Position numbers and translations under genes: made by a program. From Robertmurraya korlensis NBRC 107688 (GTDB lineage Bacteria; Bacillota; Bacilli; Bacillales; Cytobacillaceae), in the NCBI RefSeq assembly GCF_001591645.1, contig NZ_BCVH01000001.1:124001-188000 (forward strand): a DNA stretch of 64,000 nucleotides, read 5' to 3'. The notes below the pieces were generated by a model, which was given only the letters and a program-made list of their open reading frames with translations, ran no database searches and had not been told where the DNA came from. Shown one piece after another: positions 24,423-33,585 of this stretch (the stretch's first letter is position 1; the number at the start of each line of letters is the position of its first letter).

Positions 24423-25313
24423 ATGGAAGATGAGTTAAAGGATTTTATGCATTTTCTAATCGTCGAAAAGGCATTAGCTAAAAATACGATTGTTTCATAC
24501 GAAAGAGATTTAAAATCATATCTAAAATTTTTAAAGACAGTAGAAAATATTCAGTCGATTAATGATATTGCGCGAATCCAAATAGTACACTTTTTAGGTC
24601 ATTTAAAAGAACATGGAAAATCGTCAAGAACGATTGCTAGAAATATAGCCTCGATTCGAGCTTTTCATCAGTTCTTATTACGTGAAAAAGTAGCAGAGCA
24701 AGATCCTTCTGTACATATTGAGACACCTCAGCTTGAACGAACGCTTCCAAAGGTGTTGAATCTACAAGAGGTGGAAAGGCTATTAGAGGCACCAAAATTA
24801 ACAAACCACTACGGATTACGCGACAAAGCGATGCTTGAACTTTTATATGCTACGGGAATACGTGTGAGTGAATTAATAGGATTAAATCTTGATGATGCCC
24901 ATTTAACGATGGGATTTGTTCGTTGTATCGGAAAGGGAAATAAGGAGCGAATTATTCCGTTAGGACGAGCAGCAGCAACAGCCATCCAAGAGTATTTAGA
25001 CAAGGGGCGCCCGCAATTCATGAAAAATCAACGGGAAGAATCTTTGTTTGTTAACCATCACGGTAGAAGATTAACTAGACAGGGGTTCTGGAAAATCTTA
25101 AAGGGATTAACTAATACAGCTCGTATTGAAAAGGAACTAACTCCTCATACACTTAGACATTCCTTTGCCACACATCTTCTTGAAAACGGAGCAGATTTAA
25201 GGGCCGTTCAAGAAATGCTTGGACATTCGGATATATCTACTACGCAAATATACACCCATGTTACGAAAACGCGTTTAAAGGACGTGTATAGTCAATTCCA
25301 CCCAAGAGCCTAA
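24423..25313 (+). CDS. xerD: site-specific tyrosine recombinase XerD
   Basis: 296 residues, exactly the usual length. N-terminal SAM-like DNA-binding domain (about 1-85) and C-terminal catalytic domain with ATGIRVSEL (Arg about 148), the [15 protein letters not shown] box (His-x-x-Arg, about 243-246), [14 protein letters not shown] (His about 269, nucleophile Tyr about 278). With XerC (CodV) it resolves chromosome dimers at dif. The ATG follows GGGGAGTAATGTT. Co-transcribed with yqzK and ended by a strong hairpin. Confidence 0.95.
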   Translation: MEDELKDFMHFLIVEKALAKNTIVSYERDLKSYLKFLKTVENIQSINDIARIQIVHFLGHLKEHGKSSRTIARNIASIRAFHQFLLREKVAEQDPSVHIETPQLERTLPKVLNLQEVERLLEAPKLTNHYGLRDKAMLELLYATGIRVSELIGLNLDDAHLTMGFVRCIGKGNKERIIPLGRAAATAIQEYLDKGRPQFMKNQREESLFVNHHGRRLTRQGFWKILKGLTNTARIEKELTPHTLRHSFATHLLENGADLRAVQEMLGHSDISTTQIYTHVTKTRLKDVYSQFHPRA

Positions 25314-25340
25314 TAGATTCAGAGAGAGAAAAAATGTTCA

Positions 25341-25371
25341 AAAAGCTGCCATGGAAGAGAGCAGCTTTTCG
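25341..25371 (+). terminator. terminator after xerD
   Basis: AAAAGCTGC and GCAGCTTTT form a nine-pair stem around a CATGGAAGAGA loop, followed by C and scattered T. Confidence 0.75.
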
Positions 25372-25395
25372 TTGTGTTTTATATGAAACTTCTTG

Positions 25396-25421
25396 TACAA
25401 TAGAGATGTCAGACTTCTGAC
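25396..25421 (+). promoter_or_regulatory. promoter and palindromic operator of deoB-punA-pdp
   Basis: TACAAT (25396-25401), with TTGTGT 18 bases upstream, is a fair sigma-A promoter. Immediately downstream GTCAGACTTCTGAC (25408-25421) has six-base inverted arms GTCAGA/TCTGAC, positioned where a bound repressor would block initiation. A nucleoside- or deoxyribose-responsive repressor is the natural guess, but no known box is recognised. Confidence 0.55.
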
Positions 25422-25505
25422 GTTTTAGTTATTGAAGTGACAGATTAATATTTGGGAAAAGCTATTGATGAAGTTGTAAACGGTTAATTTTAAGGAGGAG
25501 AATAA

Positions 25506-26687
25506 ATGCCTTATCAATATAAACGGATTTTTTTAGTTGTGATGGATTCTGTAGGGATCGGTGAAGCGAAGGATGCTGAAATGTTCGGAGATAAAGGTTC
25601 GAATACATTAGGTCATATTGCAGAAAAAATGAATGGGTTACATATGCCGAATATGGCAAAGCTTGGCCTTAGTAATATTGAGCCAGTAGGAGGAGTTGAA
25701 AAAGCAGATTCCCCTCTTGCTTTTTATACAAAGATGCAGGAAGCGTCAAATGGTAAAGATACAATGACAGGTCATTGGGAGATCATGGGGCTTCATATAA
25801 AGACTCCATTTAAAGTATTTCCGGATGGGTTCCCAGATGAGCTGTTAGCTGAACTAGAAGAAAAGACAGGAAGAAAAATTATCGGAAATAAGCCTGCAAG
25901 TGGAACGGAAATTCTCGATGAATTGGGCGAAGAACATATGAAGACGGGGGCATTAATCGTCTATACGTCAGCTGATTCCGTTTTGCAAATTGCCGCACAT
26001 GAAGACATTGTTCCGATTGAAGAGCAATATAAAATTTGTAAAATAGCTAGAGAGCTTACCCTAGATGAAAAATACATGGTCGGTCGAATTATTGCCAGAC
26101 CATTTGTAGGAGAACCAGGGAATTTTAAGAGAACAGCGAACCGTCATGATTATGCACTAAAACCATTTGATAGAACCGTGATGAATGAATTAAAGGATAG
26201 CAAGTATGATGTAATTGCCATTGGGAAAATATCAGATATTTACGATGGCGAAGGGGTAACAGAATCATTACGAACGGTGTCTAATATGGATGGAATGGAT
26301 AAGCTTGTACAAACGCTTGATATGGATTTTACAGGCTTAAGCTTTTTAAATCTAGTTGATTTTGATGCGTTATTTGGACATCGAAGAGATCCAATTGGCT
26401 ATGGAAAAGCACTAGAAGAGTTCGATGCACGCTTACCAGAAGTATTTGAAAAATTAAAAGATGACGATTTGTTAATTATTACGGCTGATCATGGAAACGA
26501 CCCGGTTCACCCTGGAACCGACCATACACGTGAATACGTTCCTTTATTAGTGTATTCACCTGTCATGAAAGGCGGAAAAGAACTGCCTATTCGTGAGACA
26601 TTTGCGGATATTGGTGCTACGGTGGCTGATAACTTCGAAGTGAATCTACCAAAGTACGGAAAAAGCTTTTTAAACGAATTAAATTAA
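25506..26687 (+). CDS. deoB: phosphopentomutase
   Basis: 393 residues from ATG 25506 behind AAGGAGGAGAAT. It interconverts ribose-1-phosphate and ribose-5-phosphate (and the deoxy forms). Alkaline-phosphatase-fold motifs: [14 protein letters not shown] (metal Asp about 13), DTMTGHWE (catalytic Thr about 88), and the late ITADHGNDP and [13 protein letters not shown] with further metal ligands. It leads an operon with purine and pyrimidine nucleoside phosphorylases, whose products it feeds to the pentose phosphate pathway. Called drm in B. subtilis. Confidence 0.96.
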   Translation: MPYQYKRIFLVVMDSVGIGEAKDAEMFGDKGSNTLGHIAEKMNGLHMPNMAKLGLSNIEPVGGVEKADSPLAFYTKMQEASNGKDTMTGHWEIMGLHIKTPFKVFPDGFPDELLAELEEKTGRKIIGNKPASGTEILDELGEEHMKTGALIVYTSADSVLQIAAHEDIVPIEEQYKICKIARELTLDEKYMVGRIIARPFVGEPGNFKRTANRHDYALKPFDRTVMNELKDSKYDVIAIGKISDIYDGEGVTESLRTVSNMDGMDKLVQTLDMDFTGLSFLNLVDFDALFGHRRDPIGYGKALEEFDARLPEVFEKLKDDDLLIITADHGNDPVHPGTDHTREYVPLLVYSPVMKGGKELPIRETFADIGATVADNFEVNLPKYGKSFLNELN

Positions 26688-26702
26688 AAGGAGTTTTGTA
26701 AG

Positions 26703-27524
26703 ATGGACATATTAAACATAAATAATTCAGCATCTTTTTTAAAGGGGAAATATGAAAAAACGCCAAAAATTGGTCTTATCCTTGGTTCAGGGTTAGGTGT
26801 ACTTGCTGATGAAATCATGGAACCTACAAAAATTCCATATGATGAGATTCCAGATTTCCCTGTTTCAACGGTAGAAGGACATGCGGGACAGCTTGTATTC
26901 GGGAAACTAGAGGGAGTCGAAGTTGTTGCAATGCAAGGAAGATTCCATTATTACGAAGGCTATAGCTTTGATAAAGTAACATTTCCTATTCGTGTAATGA
27001 AAGAACTAGGGGTAGAAATGCTAATTGTTACGAATGCTGCCGGCGGTGTTAATGAATCGTTTAAGCCGGGCGACTTAATGTTAATCACCGATCATATTAA
27101 TAATATGGGTTCGAATCCGTTAATTGGACCAAATGATTCAAGATTAGGTGTACGCTTTCCTGATATGTCTGAGGCCTATGCAAAGGATTTACGTGGAAAA
27201 GCTAAACAGGTGGCAAATGGATTAGGTCTTACTCTTCAAGAGGGGGTTTACGTTGGAAACACTGGACCTACTTATGAGACACCAGCAGAAGTTCGTATGT
27301 TACGTGTGATGGGTGGGGACGCTGTTGGAATGTCTACTGTTCCAGAAGTTATCGTAGCAAGACATGCGAATCTTAAAGTACTAGGCATCTCATGTATTTC
27401 AAATATGGCAGCAGGAATTTTAGACCAACCGTTAAATCATGAGGAAGTAATCGAAACAACAGAAAAAGTAAAACATGACTTTTTAAGATTAGTTAAAGCA
27501 GTGGTTAAGGAAATCGGAGCATAA
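26703..27524 (+). CDS. punA: purine nucleoside phosphorylase
   Basis: 273 residues from ATG 26703 behind AAAGGAGTTTTG. It splits purine nucleosides with phosphate to base and (deoxy)ribose-1-phosphate. Trimeric PNP motifs: ILGSGLGVLAD (phosphate site), QGRFHYYEGY (about 80), VTNAAGGVN and GPTYETPAEVRML with the base-binding Glu, then SNMAAGIL. It sits 15 bases after deoB and 30 before pdp in one salvage operon. Called pupG in B. subtilis. Confidence 0.95.
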   Translation: MDILNINNSASFLKGKYEKTPKIGLILGSGLGVLADEIMEPTKIPYDEIPDFPVSTVEGHAGQLVFGKLEGVEVVAMQGRFHYYEGYSFDKVTFPIRVMKELGVEMLIVTNAAGGVNESFKPGDLMLITDHINNMGSNPLIGPNDSRLGVRFPDMSEAYAKDLRGKAKQVANGLGLTLQEGVYVGNTGPTYETPAEVRMLRVMGGDAVGMSTVPEVIVARHANLKVLGISCISNMAAGILDQPLNHEEVIETTEKVKHDFLRLVKAVVKEIGA

Positions 27525-27554
27525 AAAAATATTCCTTATAAAGCGGTGAGATAA

Positions 27555-28859
27555 ATGAGAATGGTAGATATTATTGAGAAAAAACGTGATGGCAAGGAAC
27601 TAACAACGGAAGAAATTCAATTTTGTATAAAAGGGTACACAGATGGAAGCATTCCAGATTATCAAATGAGTGCCCTTACGATGGCAATTGTGTTTCAAGG
27701 GATGTCTGAGGCTGAAAGAGCTACTTTGACAATGTCTATGGTTGAGTCAGGTGACCAAATTGATCTATCTGATATCCATGGAATCAAGGTGGATAAACAC
27801 TCGACAGGAGGAGTGGGAGATACAACCACTCTTGTTTTAGGGCCATTGGTAGCATCTGTAGGTGTACCAGTTGCCAAAATGTCCGGTCGAGGTCTTGGGC
27901 ATACGGGTGGTACCATTGATAAGCTTGAATCAGTGGAAGGTTTTCATGTTGAATTAGAAAATGAAGAGTTTGTCCGATTAGTGAACCAAAATAAACTAGC
28001 TGTAATTGGTCAAAGCGGAAACTTAACACCAGCTGATAAAAAGCTTTACGCATTAAGAGACGTGACAGGTACAGTAGAGAGCATTCCATTAATCGCTAGC
28101 TCCATCATGAGTAAGAAAATTGCAGCTGGTGCAGATGCTATTGTGCTAGATGTGAAAACAGGCGCTGGGGCTTTCATGAAAACCCTTGACGATTCGCGTG
28201 AACTAGCAAAAGCTATGGTGCGTATTGGAAACAATGTTGGACGGAGAACAATGGCTGTTATCTCTGATATGAGCCAGCCCCTTGGATTTGCCATTGGAAA
28301 TGCATTAGAGGTCAAAGAAGCCATTGACACGTTAAAAGGGGAAGGCCCAGAGGATTTAACAGAACTTTGTTTAACCCTTGGTAGTTATATGGTACTTTTA
28401 GCTGAAAAGGCTACTAGTGTTGAAGAAGCCCGCGAGATGCTTGCGAAAGCAATAAAGGATGGCTCAGCACTTGAAACACTGAAAGTATTTCTTCGTTCCC
28501 AAGGAGGAGATGAATCTGTTGTTGACGATCCATCAAGACTCCCTCAAGCTAGCTTTAAGATTGAAGTAGAAGCGAAGGAAGAAGGATATATCGCGGAAAT
28601 TATTGCGGATGAAATTGGAACAGCTGCCATGCATTTAGGAGCTGGTAGAGCAACGAAGGAATCAGAAATCGATTTAGCTGTTGGACTTGTATTAAAAAAG
28701 AAAATTGGAGATCAAGTTCAAGTAGGAGATTCAATCGTTACGATTTATAGTAATTATGAGAATGTAGATGAGGTAAAAGAAAAGATTTATAGCAGTATCA
28801 CCATAACGAAAGAAAAAGTTTCTGCGCCAATACTAATCCATGAAGTAATAACTGAATAG
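27555..28859 (+). CDS. pdp: pyrimidine-nucleoside phosphorylase
   Basis: 434 residues from ATG 27555; the ribosome site GCGGTGAG is moderate. It phosphorolyses uridine and thymidine. The family signature [17 protein letters not shown] (about 110-126) is intact, and [13 protein letters not shown] (about 81) holds the phosphate. The C-terminal alpha/beta domain ends with GDxVxxGDS-like [14 protein letters not shown]. It is the last gene of the deoB-punA-pdp operon, ended by a hairpin. In B. subtilis pdp is elsewhere (dra-nupC-pdp), so the grouping differs here. Confidence 0.95.
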   Translation: MRMVDIIEKKRDGKELTTEEIQFCIKGYTDGSIPDYQMSALTMAIVFQGMSEAERATLTMSMVESGDQIDLSDIHGIKVDKHSTGGVGDTTTLVLGPLVASVGVPVAKMSGRGLGHTGGTIDKLESVEGFHVELENEEFVRLVNQNKLAVIGQSGNLTPADKKLYALRDVTGTVESIPLIASSIMSKKIAAGADAIVLDVKTGAGAFMKTLDDSRELAKAMVRIGNNVGRRTMAVISDMSQPLGFAIGNALEVKEAIDTLKGEGPEDLTELCLTLGSYMVLLAEKATSVEEAREMLAKAIKDGSALETLKVFLRSQGGDESVVDDPSRLPQASFKIEVEAKEEGYIAEIIADEIGTAAMHLGAGRATKESEIDLAVGLVLKKKIGDQVQVGDSIVTIYSNYENVDEVKEKIYSSITITKEKVSAPILIHEVITE

Positions 28860-28866
28860 ATCATTA

Positions 28867-28899
28867 AAACCTTCCTAAAATTAGGAAGGTTTTTTATTT
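28867..28899 (+). terminator. terminator after deoB-punA-pdp
   Basis: AAAACCTTCCTAA and TTAGGAAGGTTTT form a 13-pair perfect stem with a two-base spacer, then TTTATTTT. Confidence 0.9.
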
Positions 28900-28921
28900 T
28901 TTCCTTTGATTGGTTCTTTTT

Positions 28922-28950
28922 GTATATTTTCGCTTTTCTTGGTGAAAAAT
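28922..28950 (+). promoter_or_regulatory. candidate sigma-F (or sigma-G) promoter of dacF
   Basis: GTATA (28922-28926), 14 bases, then GGTGAAAAAT (28941-28950) resemble the sigma-F pattern GYWTA ... GGNNANANT with one shift. It lies 30 bases before the dacF start. dacF is a forespore gene in B. subtilis, which fits. Confidence 0.5.
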
Positions 28951-28980
28951 GGATGTATAAAGAATGGAGGGCTATGTGCT

Positions 28981-30150
28981 ATGAGGAAGATTCTATCATT
29001 ATTAATCGTTTTTACTTTTTTAACATCTATTGCAACCCCAACTTTCGCTGAAGAGAAAACAACGGGTGTTGAGCTTGTTGATAATGCAAAGTCAGCCGTA
29101 TTAACTGAAAGAGATACAGGAACAGTTCTTTATAACAAAAACAGTGATGAAATGCTTCCGCCTGCAAGTATGACAAAAATCATGACGATGCTATTAATTA
29201 TGGAGGCTATTGACTTAGGGAAGATAAAGTGGGATGAAAAAATCCGAACAAGTGAATATGCTGCTTCTATGGGAGGTTCACAAATCTTCCTAGAGCCTGG
29301 GGAAGAAATGACAACAGAAGAGATGCTTAAAGGAATTGCAATCGGATCTGCAAATGATGCTTCCGTTGCTATGGCGGAAAGGATCGCAGGTTCCGAAGAA
29401 GCTTTTGTCGAGATGATGAATACAAAGGTTAATGACCTAGGCTTAAAAAATACTGTATTTAAAAATGTTACCGGTTTACCGGAGGACGGACATTTTAGTA
29501 CAGCTCATGACATGGCTGTCATGGCAAAAGAGCTATTAAAATATGAAGGAATAACAAAATTCACGGGTACATACGAAGCGTACTTACGAGAACAAAGTGA
29601 TAAGAAGTTTTGGCTTGTTAATACCAATCGTCTCGTTCGTTTTTACCCTGGAGTCGATGGATTGAAGACTGGTTTTACAAATGAGGCCAAATACTGCCTA
29701 ACAGCAACTGCAGAGAAAAATGGAATGCGTGTAATTGCCGTCGTCTTTGGTGCTCCAACCTCAAAAGATCGAAATGCTCAAGTGTCAAAAATGCTTGACT
29801 ACGCATTTGCACAATATGAAACACATCCAATGTACGAGAGAAGCTTTTCTGTTGGTGAAGTAAAGGTTAGCAAAGGAAGTGAGAATAAGGTTGAAGCACT
29901 TACGAGCGAACCGATTTCCTTGTTAACAAAAAAAGGTGAAAAGGTCGATGATGTAAAGAAGGAAATCACATATAAAAAAGATTTGAAAGCTCCAATAGAA
30001 AAAGGGCAGACCATTGGAACATTAAAGCTTGTGAAAAATGGGAAGACATTGGTTTCTAGTCCGCTTGTAGCAAAAACATCTGTAAAGGAAGCAAATTGGT
30101 GGACGCTTTATAAAAAAACGTTTGGTATGTTTACTAAAACTAGTAAATAA
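28981..30150 (+). CDS. dacF: D-alanyl-D-alanine carboxypeptidase DacF
   Basis: 389 residues from ATG 28981 behind GGAGGGCTATG; an in-frame TTG at 28906 upstream lies before the promoter. A signal peptide (RKILSLLIVFTFLTSIATPTFA) is followed by the penicillin-binding S-x-x-K in ASMTK (Ser about 62), SAN in IGSANDASV (about 121) and KTG in GLKTGFTNEA (about 225), then a PBP5-type C-terminal domain. It trims pentapeptides in spore wall. It lies just before spoIIA and can read into it in the forespore. Confidence 0.94.
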   Translation: MRKILSLLIVFTFLTSIATPTFAEEKTTGVELVDNAKSAVLTERDTGTVLYNKNSDEMLPPASMTKIMTMLLIMEAIDLGKIKWDEKIRTSEYAASMGGSQIFLEPGEEMTTEEMLKGIAIGSANDASVAMAERIAGSEEAFVEMMNTKVNDLGLKNTVFKNVTGLPEDGHFSTAHDMAVMAKELLKYEGITKFTGTYEAYLREQSDKKFWLVNTNRLVRFYPGVDGLKTGFTNEAKYCLTATAEKNGMRVIAVVFGAPTSKDRNAQVSKMLDYAFAQYETHPMYERSFSVGEVKVSKGSENKVEALTSEPISLLTKKGEKVDDVKKEITYKKDLKAPIEKGQTIGTLKLVKNGKTLVSSPLVAKTSVKEANWWTLYKKTFGMFTKTSK

Positions 30151-30153
30151 TTC

Positions 30154-30190
30154 TGTCGAATGTTTCTGTATTCATACTTTTTTTAGCGAA
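30154..30190 (+). promoter_or_regulatory. Spo0A boxes upstream of spoIIA
   Basis: TGTCGAA (30154-30160) is an exact 0A box, and TAGCGAA (30184-30190) matches 6 of 7. They lie about 60 and 25 bases before the sigma-H -35, a layout known for the spoIIA promoter, where phosphorylated Spo0A activates. Confidence 0.8.
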
Positions 30191-30212
30191 TGAACACTAG
30201 TTTTGTCTATAA

Positions 30213-30240
30213 GAAGGAAATCCTCATGTAAATATCGAAA
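30213..30240 (+). promoter_or_regulatory. sigma-H promoter of spoIIAA-spoIIAB-sigF
   Basis: GAAGGAAAT (30213-30221) fits the sigma-H -35 RWAGGANNT completely. After 14 bases CGAAA (30236-30240) fits HGAAT at four of five. It lies 36 bases before the spoIIAA start. Confidence 0.85.
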
Positions 30241-30275
30241 AAGACTCTCTATACCACATAAGGAGGCTATGGATA

Positions 30276-30626
30276 GTGAGTCTACACATTGATATGGAAA
30301 CAAAGAACGATGTCTTATTGTTACGACTTAGCGGCGAATTGGACCACCATTCTGCAGATGTACTTCGTGCAGAAGCAACCAAAGCCATTGAAACACATGA
30401 TATACGTCATATTATTCTTAACCTAGAGCAGTTGGAATTTATGGATAGTTCGGGTTTAGGTGTGATTCTTGGTAGATATAAGCAAATTAAACAGCATCAT
30501 GGTGAAATGGTTGTTTGTGCAATTTCACCTCCTATTCAAAGACTTTTTGATATGTCAGGCTTATTTAAAATTATCCGTTTGGAGCCGACAGAAGAATTTG
30601 CTCTTCGAGTATTGGGGGTAGCGTAA
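30276..30626 (+). CDS. spoIIAA: anti-sigma-F factor antagonist SpoIIAA
   Basis: 116 residues from GTG 30276 behind AAGGAGGCTATGG. STAS-domain protein; the phosphorylation site is the Ser pair in [12 protein letters not shown] (about 57-58). SpoIIAB phosphorylates it and SpoIIE dephosphorylates it in the forespore, freeing sigma-F. It is the first gene of the spoIIA operon, three bases before spoIIAB, under Spo0A and sigma-H. Confidence 0.97.
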   Translation: MSLHIDMETKNDVLLLRLSGELDHHSADVLRAEATKAIETHDIRHIILNLEQLEFMDSSGLGVILGRYKQIKQHHGEMVVCAISPPIQRLFDMSGLFKIIRLEPTEEFALRVLGVA

Positions 30627-30629
30627 ACA

Positions 30630-31070
30630 ATGAAAAATGAAATGCAGCTTCAATTTACAGCTTTAAGTCAAAATGAATCTTTTGCACGTGTCACGGTAGC
30701 GGCCTTTGTGGCGCAGCTAGATCCTACTATGGATGAATTAACAGAAATTAAAACCGTTGTTTCGGAGGCAGTGACAAATGCCATTATTCACGGATACAAC
30801 AATGATCCTTCAGGTATAGTTTTTATCTCAGTAAAGATTGAAGAAAGTTTTATTGAGTTGGAGATTAAAGATGAGGGCTCTGGAATTCTTGACATAGAAG
30901 AAGCAAGACAACCATTGTATACAACGAAACCAGAGTTAGAGAGATCAGGAATGGGCTTTACGATAATGGAGAATTTCATGGATGAAATCGATGTCCATTC
31001 AGAGCTAGGAATAGGTACCACAATTCGATTAAGAAAGCATTTAGCAAAGAGCCAAATGCTATGCAATTAA
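30630..31070 (+). CDS. spoIIAB: anti-sigma-F factor and serine kinase SpoIIAB
   Basis: 146 residues. GHKL-fold kinase with the N-box [14 protein letters not shown] (about 42-55), G1 box KDEGSGI and G2 region [14 protein letters not shown] (about 105-118). It holds sigma-F inactive or, with ATP, phosphorylates SpoIIAA. ATG 30630 lies close after GGGGGTAGCG, which overlaps the end of spoIIAA, so translation is probably coupled, keeping the protein ratio that the partner switch needs. Confidence 0.97.
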   Translation: MKNEMQLQFTALSQNESFARVTVAAFVAQLDPTMDELTEIKTVVSEAVTNAIIHGYNNDPSGIVFISVKIEESFIELEIKDEGSGILDIEEARQPLYTTKPELERSGMGFTIMENFMDEIDVHSELGIGTTIRLRKHLAKSQMLCN

Positions 31071-31083
31071 GGGAGTATTGCTT

Positions 31084-31842
31084 ATGGATGTGGAGGTAAA
31101 GACTGATAGCAAACAAACGTATTTAAAGGATCATGAAGTGAAGGATCTAATCAAGAGAAGTCAAGATGGAGATCAAGAAGCTCGGGATACAATTGTTCAA
31201 AAAAATATGCGTCTTGTTTGGTCAGTTGTTCAACGCTTTCTCAATCGGGGCTATGAACCAGATGATTTATTCCAGATTGGATGCATAGGGCTACTGAAAT
31301 CCGTCGACAAATTTGACTTGTCTTACGATGTGAAATTTTCAACCTACGCAGTACCGATGATCATTGGAGAAATCCAACGTTTCATACGTGATGATGGATC
31401 TGTCAAAGTAAGTCGTTCCTTAAAAGAAATGGGCAATAAAATAAGAAGAGCTAAGGATGAATTATCCAAAACCTTAGGCAGAATACCGACTGTAAATGAA
31501 ATAGCTGAACATTTAGAGCTATCTCCAGAGGATATCATTCTAGCTCAGGAGGCAAGTCGTCAACCTTCATCTATCCACGAAACCGTTTATGAAAATGATG
31601 GAGATCCCATTACTCTCCTCGATCAAATCGATGATGGAAACGAAGGGAAATGGTTTGATAAAATTGCGCTAAAGGAAGCCATTCGTGAATTAGATGAACG
31701 AGAAAGATTGATCGTTTATTTGCGGTACTATAAGGACCAAACACAGTCAGAGGTGGCAGAACGACTGGGAATATCGCAGGTCCAAGTATCAAGATTAGAA
31801 AAGAAAATATTGCAGCAGATGAAAGATCGAATGGATTTATAA
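31084..31842 (+). CDS. sigF: RNA polymerase sigma-F factor
   Basis: 252 residues from ATG 31084 behind AAGGGAGTATTG; an in-frame TTG 31078 is rejected for spacing. Sigma-70 regions are clear: region 2 with FLNRGYEPDDLFQIGCIGLLKSV and FSTYAVPMIIGEIQRFIRDD (about 55-105), region 3, and region 4 helix-turn-helix QSEVAERLGISQVQVSRLEKKIL near the C-terminus. It is the first forespore sigma factor. Last gene of spoIIA, with a hairpin overlapping its end. Confidence 0.97.
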   Translation: MDVEVKTDSKQTYLKDHEVKDLIKRSQDGDQEARDTIVQKNMRLVWSVVQRFLNRGYEPDDLFQIGCIGLLKSVDKFDLSYDVKFSTYAVPMIIGEIQRFIRDDGSVKVSRSLKEMGNKIRRAKDELSKTLGRIPTVNEIAEHLELSPEDIILAQEASRQPSSIHETVYENDGDPITLLDQIDDGNEGKWFDKIALKEAIRELDERERLIVYLRYYKDQTQSEVAERLGISQVQVSRLEKKILQQMKDRMDL

Positions 31843-31859
31843 TCCTTCGATCTTTTTTT
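31825..31859 (+). terminator. terminator after sigF
   Basis: GATCGAA-GGATT and AATCC-TTCGATC form a 12-pair stem with one bulged T, followed by TTTTTTTG. The stem starts inside the last sigF codons. Confidence 0.85.
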
Positions 31860-31892
31860 GTATTTATTTCCTTTACCTCCACTTATTGGTGA

Positions 31893-31922
31893 ACATGAAC
31901 CGAGGTGGTCCAAAGCATACTA
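31893..31922 (+). promoter_or_regulatory. sigma-G promoter of the spoVA operon
   Basis: ACATG (31893-31897; 4 of 5 to GHATR), an 18-base spacer and CATACTA (31916-31922), which fits the sigma-G -10 CATNHTA fully. It puts the transcript start near 31929, so spoVAA must start downstream, at 31959. Confidence 0.8.
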
Positions 31923-31958
31923 TTTATACGAGGAAATCACTGTGTGGGAGTGAACGAA

Positions 31959-32579
31959 GTGGAAAATACGATTTACATTCGAATGCGACATCGTCTCCAA
32001 GTTCGACCTCACGATTCCATAAAGCTTCAGGATGTTGCACAACTTATCGCTGAAGATTCACTGTTAGAAAAGGTGAAAAATTCTATTGTTTATAAGGTGT
32101 CAGAGAAAGATCAAAATATTATCATCTTGGATGTTATGAAGGTAATCCCTATCTTAACAAATGGTGTTGGTCAAATAAATATTGAAATTATAGGTCCAAC
32201 ACAAACGATTATTGAGGTAGTGTATAAAAAAATAGGGGTATCTATCCCACTTTTTATACTCATTTGGCTTCTATTGTTTTTCGGTGCGGCACTTGCCATC
32301 ATGAACTTCCATGAGGATGTTAGTATGCAAGCTGTTCATCAACGGATATTTAAAATTATTACAGGCAAACAAAGTGTAAAACCACTCATTCTGCAAATCC
32401 CTTACTCATTAGGCTTAGGATTAGGTATGATCTTGTTTTTTAACCATGTGTTTAAAAAACGCTTAAATGAAGAACCTAGTCCGTTAGAGGTAGAGATGTT
32501 CAATTATCAGCAAGACCTAGATCGCTATGTGATCATTAATGAAAACGAAGAAAGTATGAAGCGTCTTCATGATCATTAA
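31959..32579 (+). CDS. spoVAA: stage V sporulation protein AA
   Basis: 206 residues from GTG 31959, chosen because a GTG at 31905 lies before the expected transcript start and GGGAGTGAAC precedes 31959. An N-terminal soluble part (MENTIYIRMRHRLQVRP) is followed by two transmembrane segments (LFILIWLLLFFGAALAIMNF; YSLGLGLGMILFF) and the conserved NEEPSPLEVEMFNYQ. SpoVA proteins form the forespore channel that takes up dipicolinic acid. Its end overlaps spoVAB. Confidence 0.93.
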   Translation: MENTIYIRMRHRLQVRPHDSIKLQDVAQLIAEDSLLEKVKNSIVYKVSEKDQNIIILDVMKVIPILTNGVGQINIEIIGPTQTIIEVVYKKIGVSIPLFILIWLLLFFGAALAIMNFHEDVSMQAVHQRIFKIITGKQSVKPLILQIPYSLGLGLGMILFFNHVFKKRLNEEPSPLEVEMFNYQQDLDRYVIINENEESMKRLHDH

Positions 32580-32991
32580 TATCGTTTTTACCATATTTAT
32601 AGGGCTTGCAGGAGGGATTGCAGTTGGTTCAGGATTTGTCGCTTTTCTCACCGTTTTAGGAATTATCCCAAGACTTACTCAATTAACAAAAACAATGAAA
32701 ATGATTCACTGGTACGAATGGTCAGTTGTTTTCGGTGCAGTTGCAGGAACAATTGCCTCCTTAAGAGACCCTATTCTTTATTTACCTTCCTTATTACTTA
32801 TCCCGTTAGGTCTAGCGGCAGGAGTATTTGTAGGTTTACTTGCAGCTGCGTTAACAGAAGTATTAAACGTTTTTCCCATCCTGGCAAAAAGGGTGAGGAT
32901 AGAGGACAAAATCATGATATTGATGATGGCCTTTGTATTTGGTAAAATTTTTGGTTCTTTGTTTCATTGGATGTACTTCGTAAATGAGTAA
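32569..32991 (+). CDS. spoVAB: stage V sporulation protein AB
   Basis: 140 residues from ATG 32569, overlapping spoVAA by 11 bases, with AAGCGTC-type weak ribosome site, so probably coupled. Four hydrophobic segments: FIGLAGGIAVGSGFVAFL, WSVVFGAVAGTIASL, LLLIPLGLAAGVFVGLLAAAL and a C-terminal one with FGKIFGSLFHWMYF. This is the SpoVAB pattern, part of the dipicolinate channel of the forespore inner membrane. In B. subtilis spoVAC follows; here spoVAEA follows 24 bases later. Confidence 0.9.
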   Translation: MIINIVFTIFIGLAGGIAVGSGFVAFLTVLGIIPRLTQLTKTMKMIHWYEWSVVFGAVAGTIASLRDPILYLPSLLLIPLGLAAGVFVGLLAAALTEVLNVFPILAKRVRIEDKIMILMMAFVFGKIFGSLFHWMYFVNE

Positions 32992-33015
32992 ATAAGTTAT
33001 GAAAGGAACTTTCCT

Positions 33016-33585
33016 ATGGATAGACGGCGCCGCGTGATTCTTGTTACAGATGGAGATGAATACGCAAGAAAAGCAGTCGAGCATGTTGCAAAGGAAATTG
33101 GTGGAAGATGTATTTCGATGTCTTATGGAAACCCCACAACGATCACGGGGGAAGAAATGGTGAGGCTCATTAAAAAGACACCAAAGGATCCAGTTCTTGT
33201 TATGTTCGATGATAGCGGATACGTAGGAGAGGGAGCCGGAGAGCAAGCAATGAAGTACGTAGCAACACATGAGGATATTAAAGTTCTTGGTGTATTAGCA
33301 GTAGCATCAAAAACAAGAAAAGCGGAGTGGACAAAGATTGATGTCTGTGTGGATCGCTACGGAGAGTTAACCCCTTATGGAGTAGATAAATTTGGAGAAG
33401 CGGATTTAGAGCTAGGACGAATGAATGGAGACACCGTCTATTGTGTCGATGAACTTCACGCCCCTATTGTGGTTGGTATAGGCGATATTGGAAAAATGGC
33501 TAGAAAAGATGATGTTAAGATTGGATCTCCTATTACTCGTAAAGCAATTGAAATCATCCTAGAAAGGAGTGGATTTTATGACTAA
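33016..33585 (+). CDS. spoVAEA: stage V sporulation protein AEA
   Basis: 189 residues from ATG 33016 behind GAAAGGAAC. A soluble alpha/beta protein: [39 protein letters not shown] and [16 protein letters not shown] are typical of the SpoVAE-type 'AEA' subunit. Its biochemical role is unclear; in B. subtilis it belongs to the spoVA operon between AEB and AF. Here it comes directly after spoVAB. Its last codons overlap the spoVAF start by eight bases. Confidence 0.88.
   Translation: MDRRRRVILVTDGDEYARKAVEHVAKEIGGRCISMSYGNPTTITGEEMVRLIKKTPKDPVLVMFDDSGYVGEGAGEQAMKYVATHEDIKVLGVLAVASKTRKAEWTKIDVCVDRYGELTPYGVDKFGEADLELGRMNGDTVYCVDELHAPIVVGIGDIGKMARKDDVKIGSPITRKAIEIILERSGFYD

Noticed and set aside
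28906-28980. Longer dacF start at TTG 28906
   Set aside because: It lies upstream of the candidate forespore promoter and would put 25 residues before a normal signal peptide.
32991-33016. Deletion scar where spoVAC-AD-AEB would be
   Set aside because: The 24-base gap holds only a normal ribosome site; no leftover coding sequence of the missing genes is visible.
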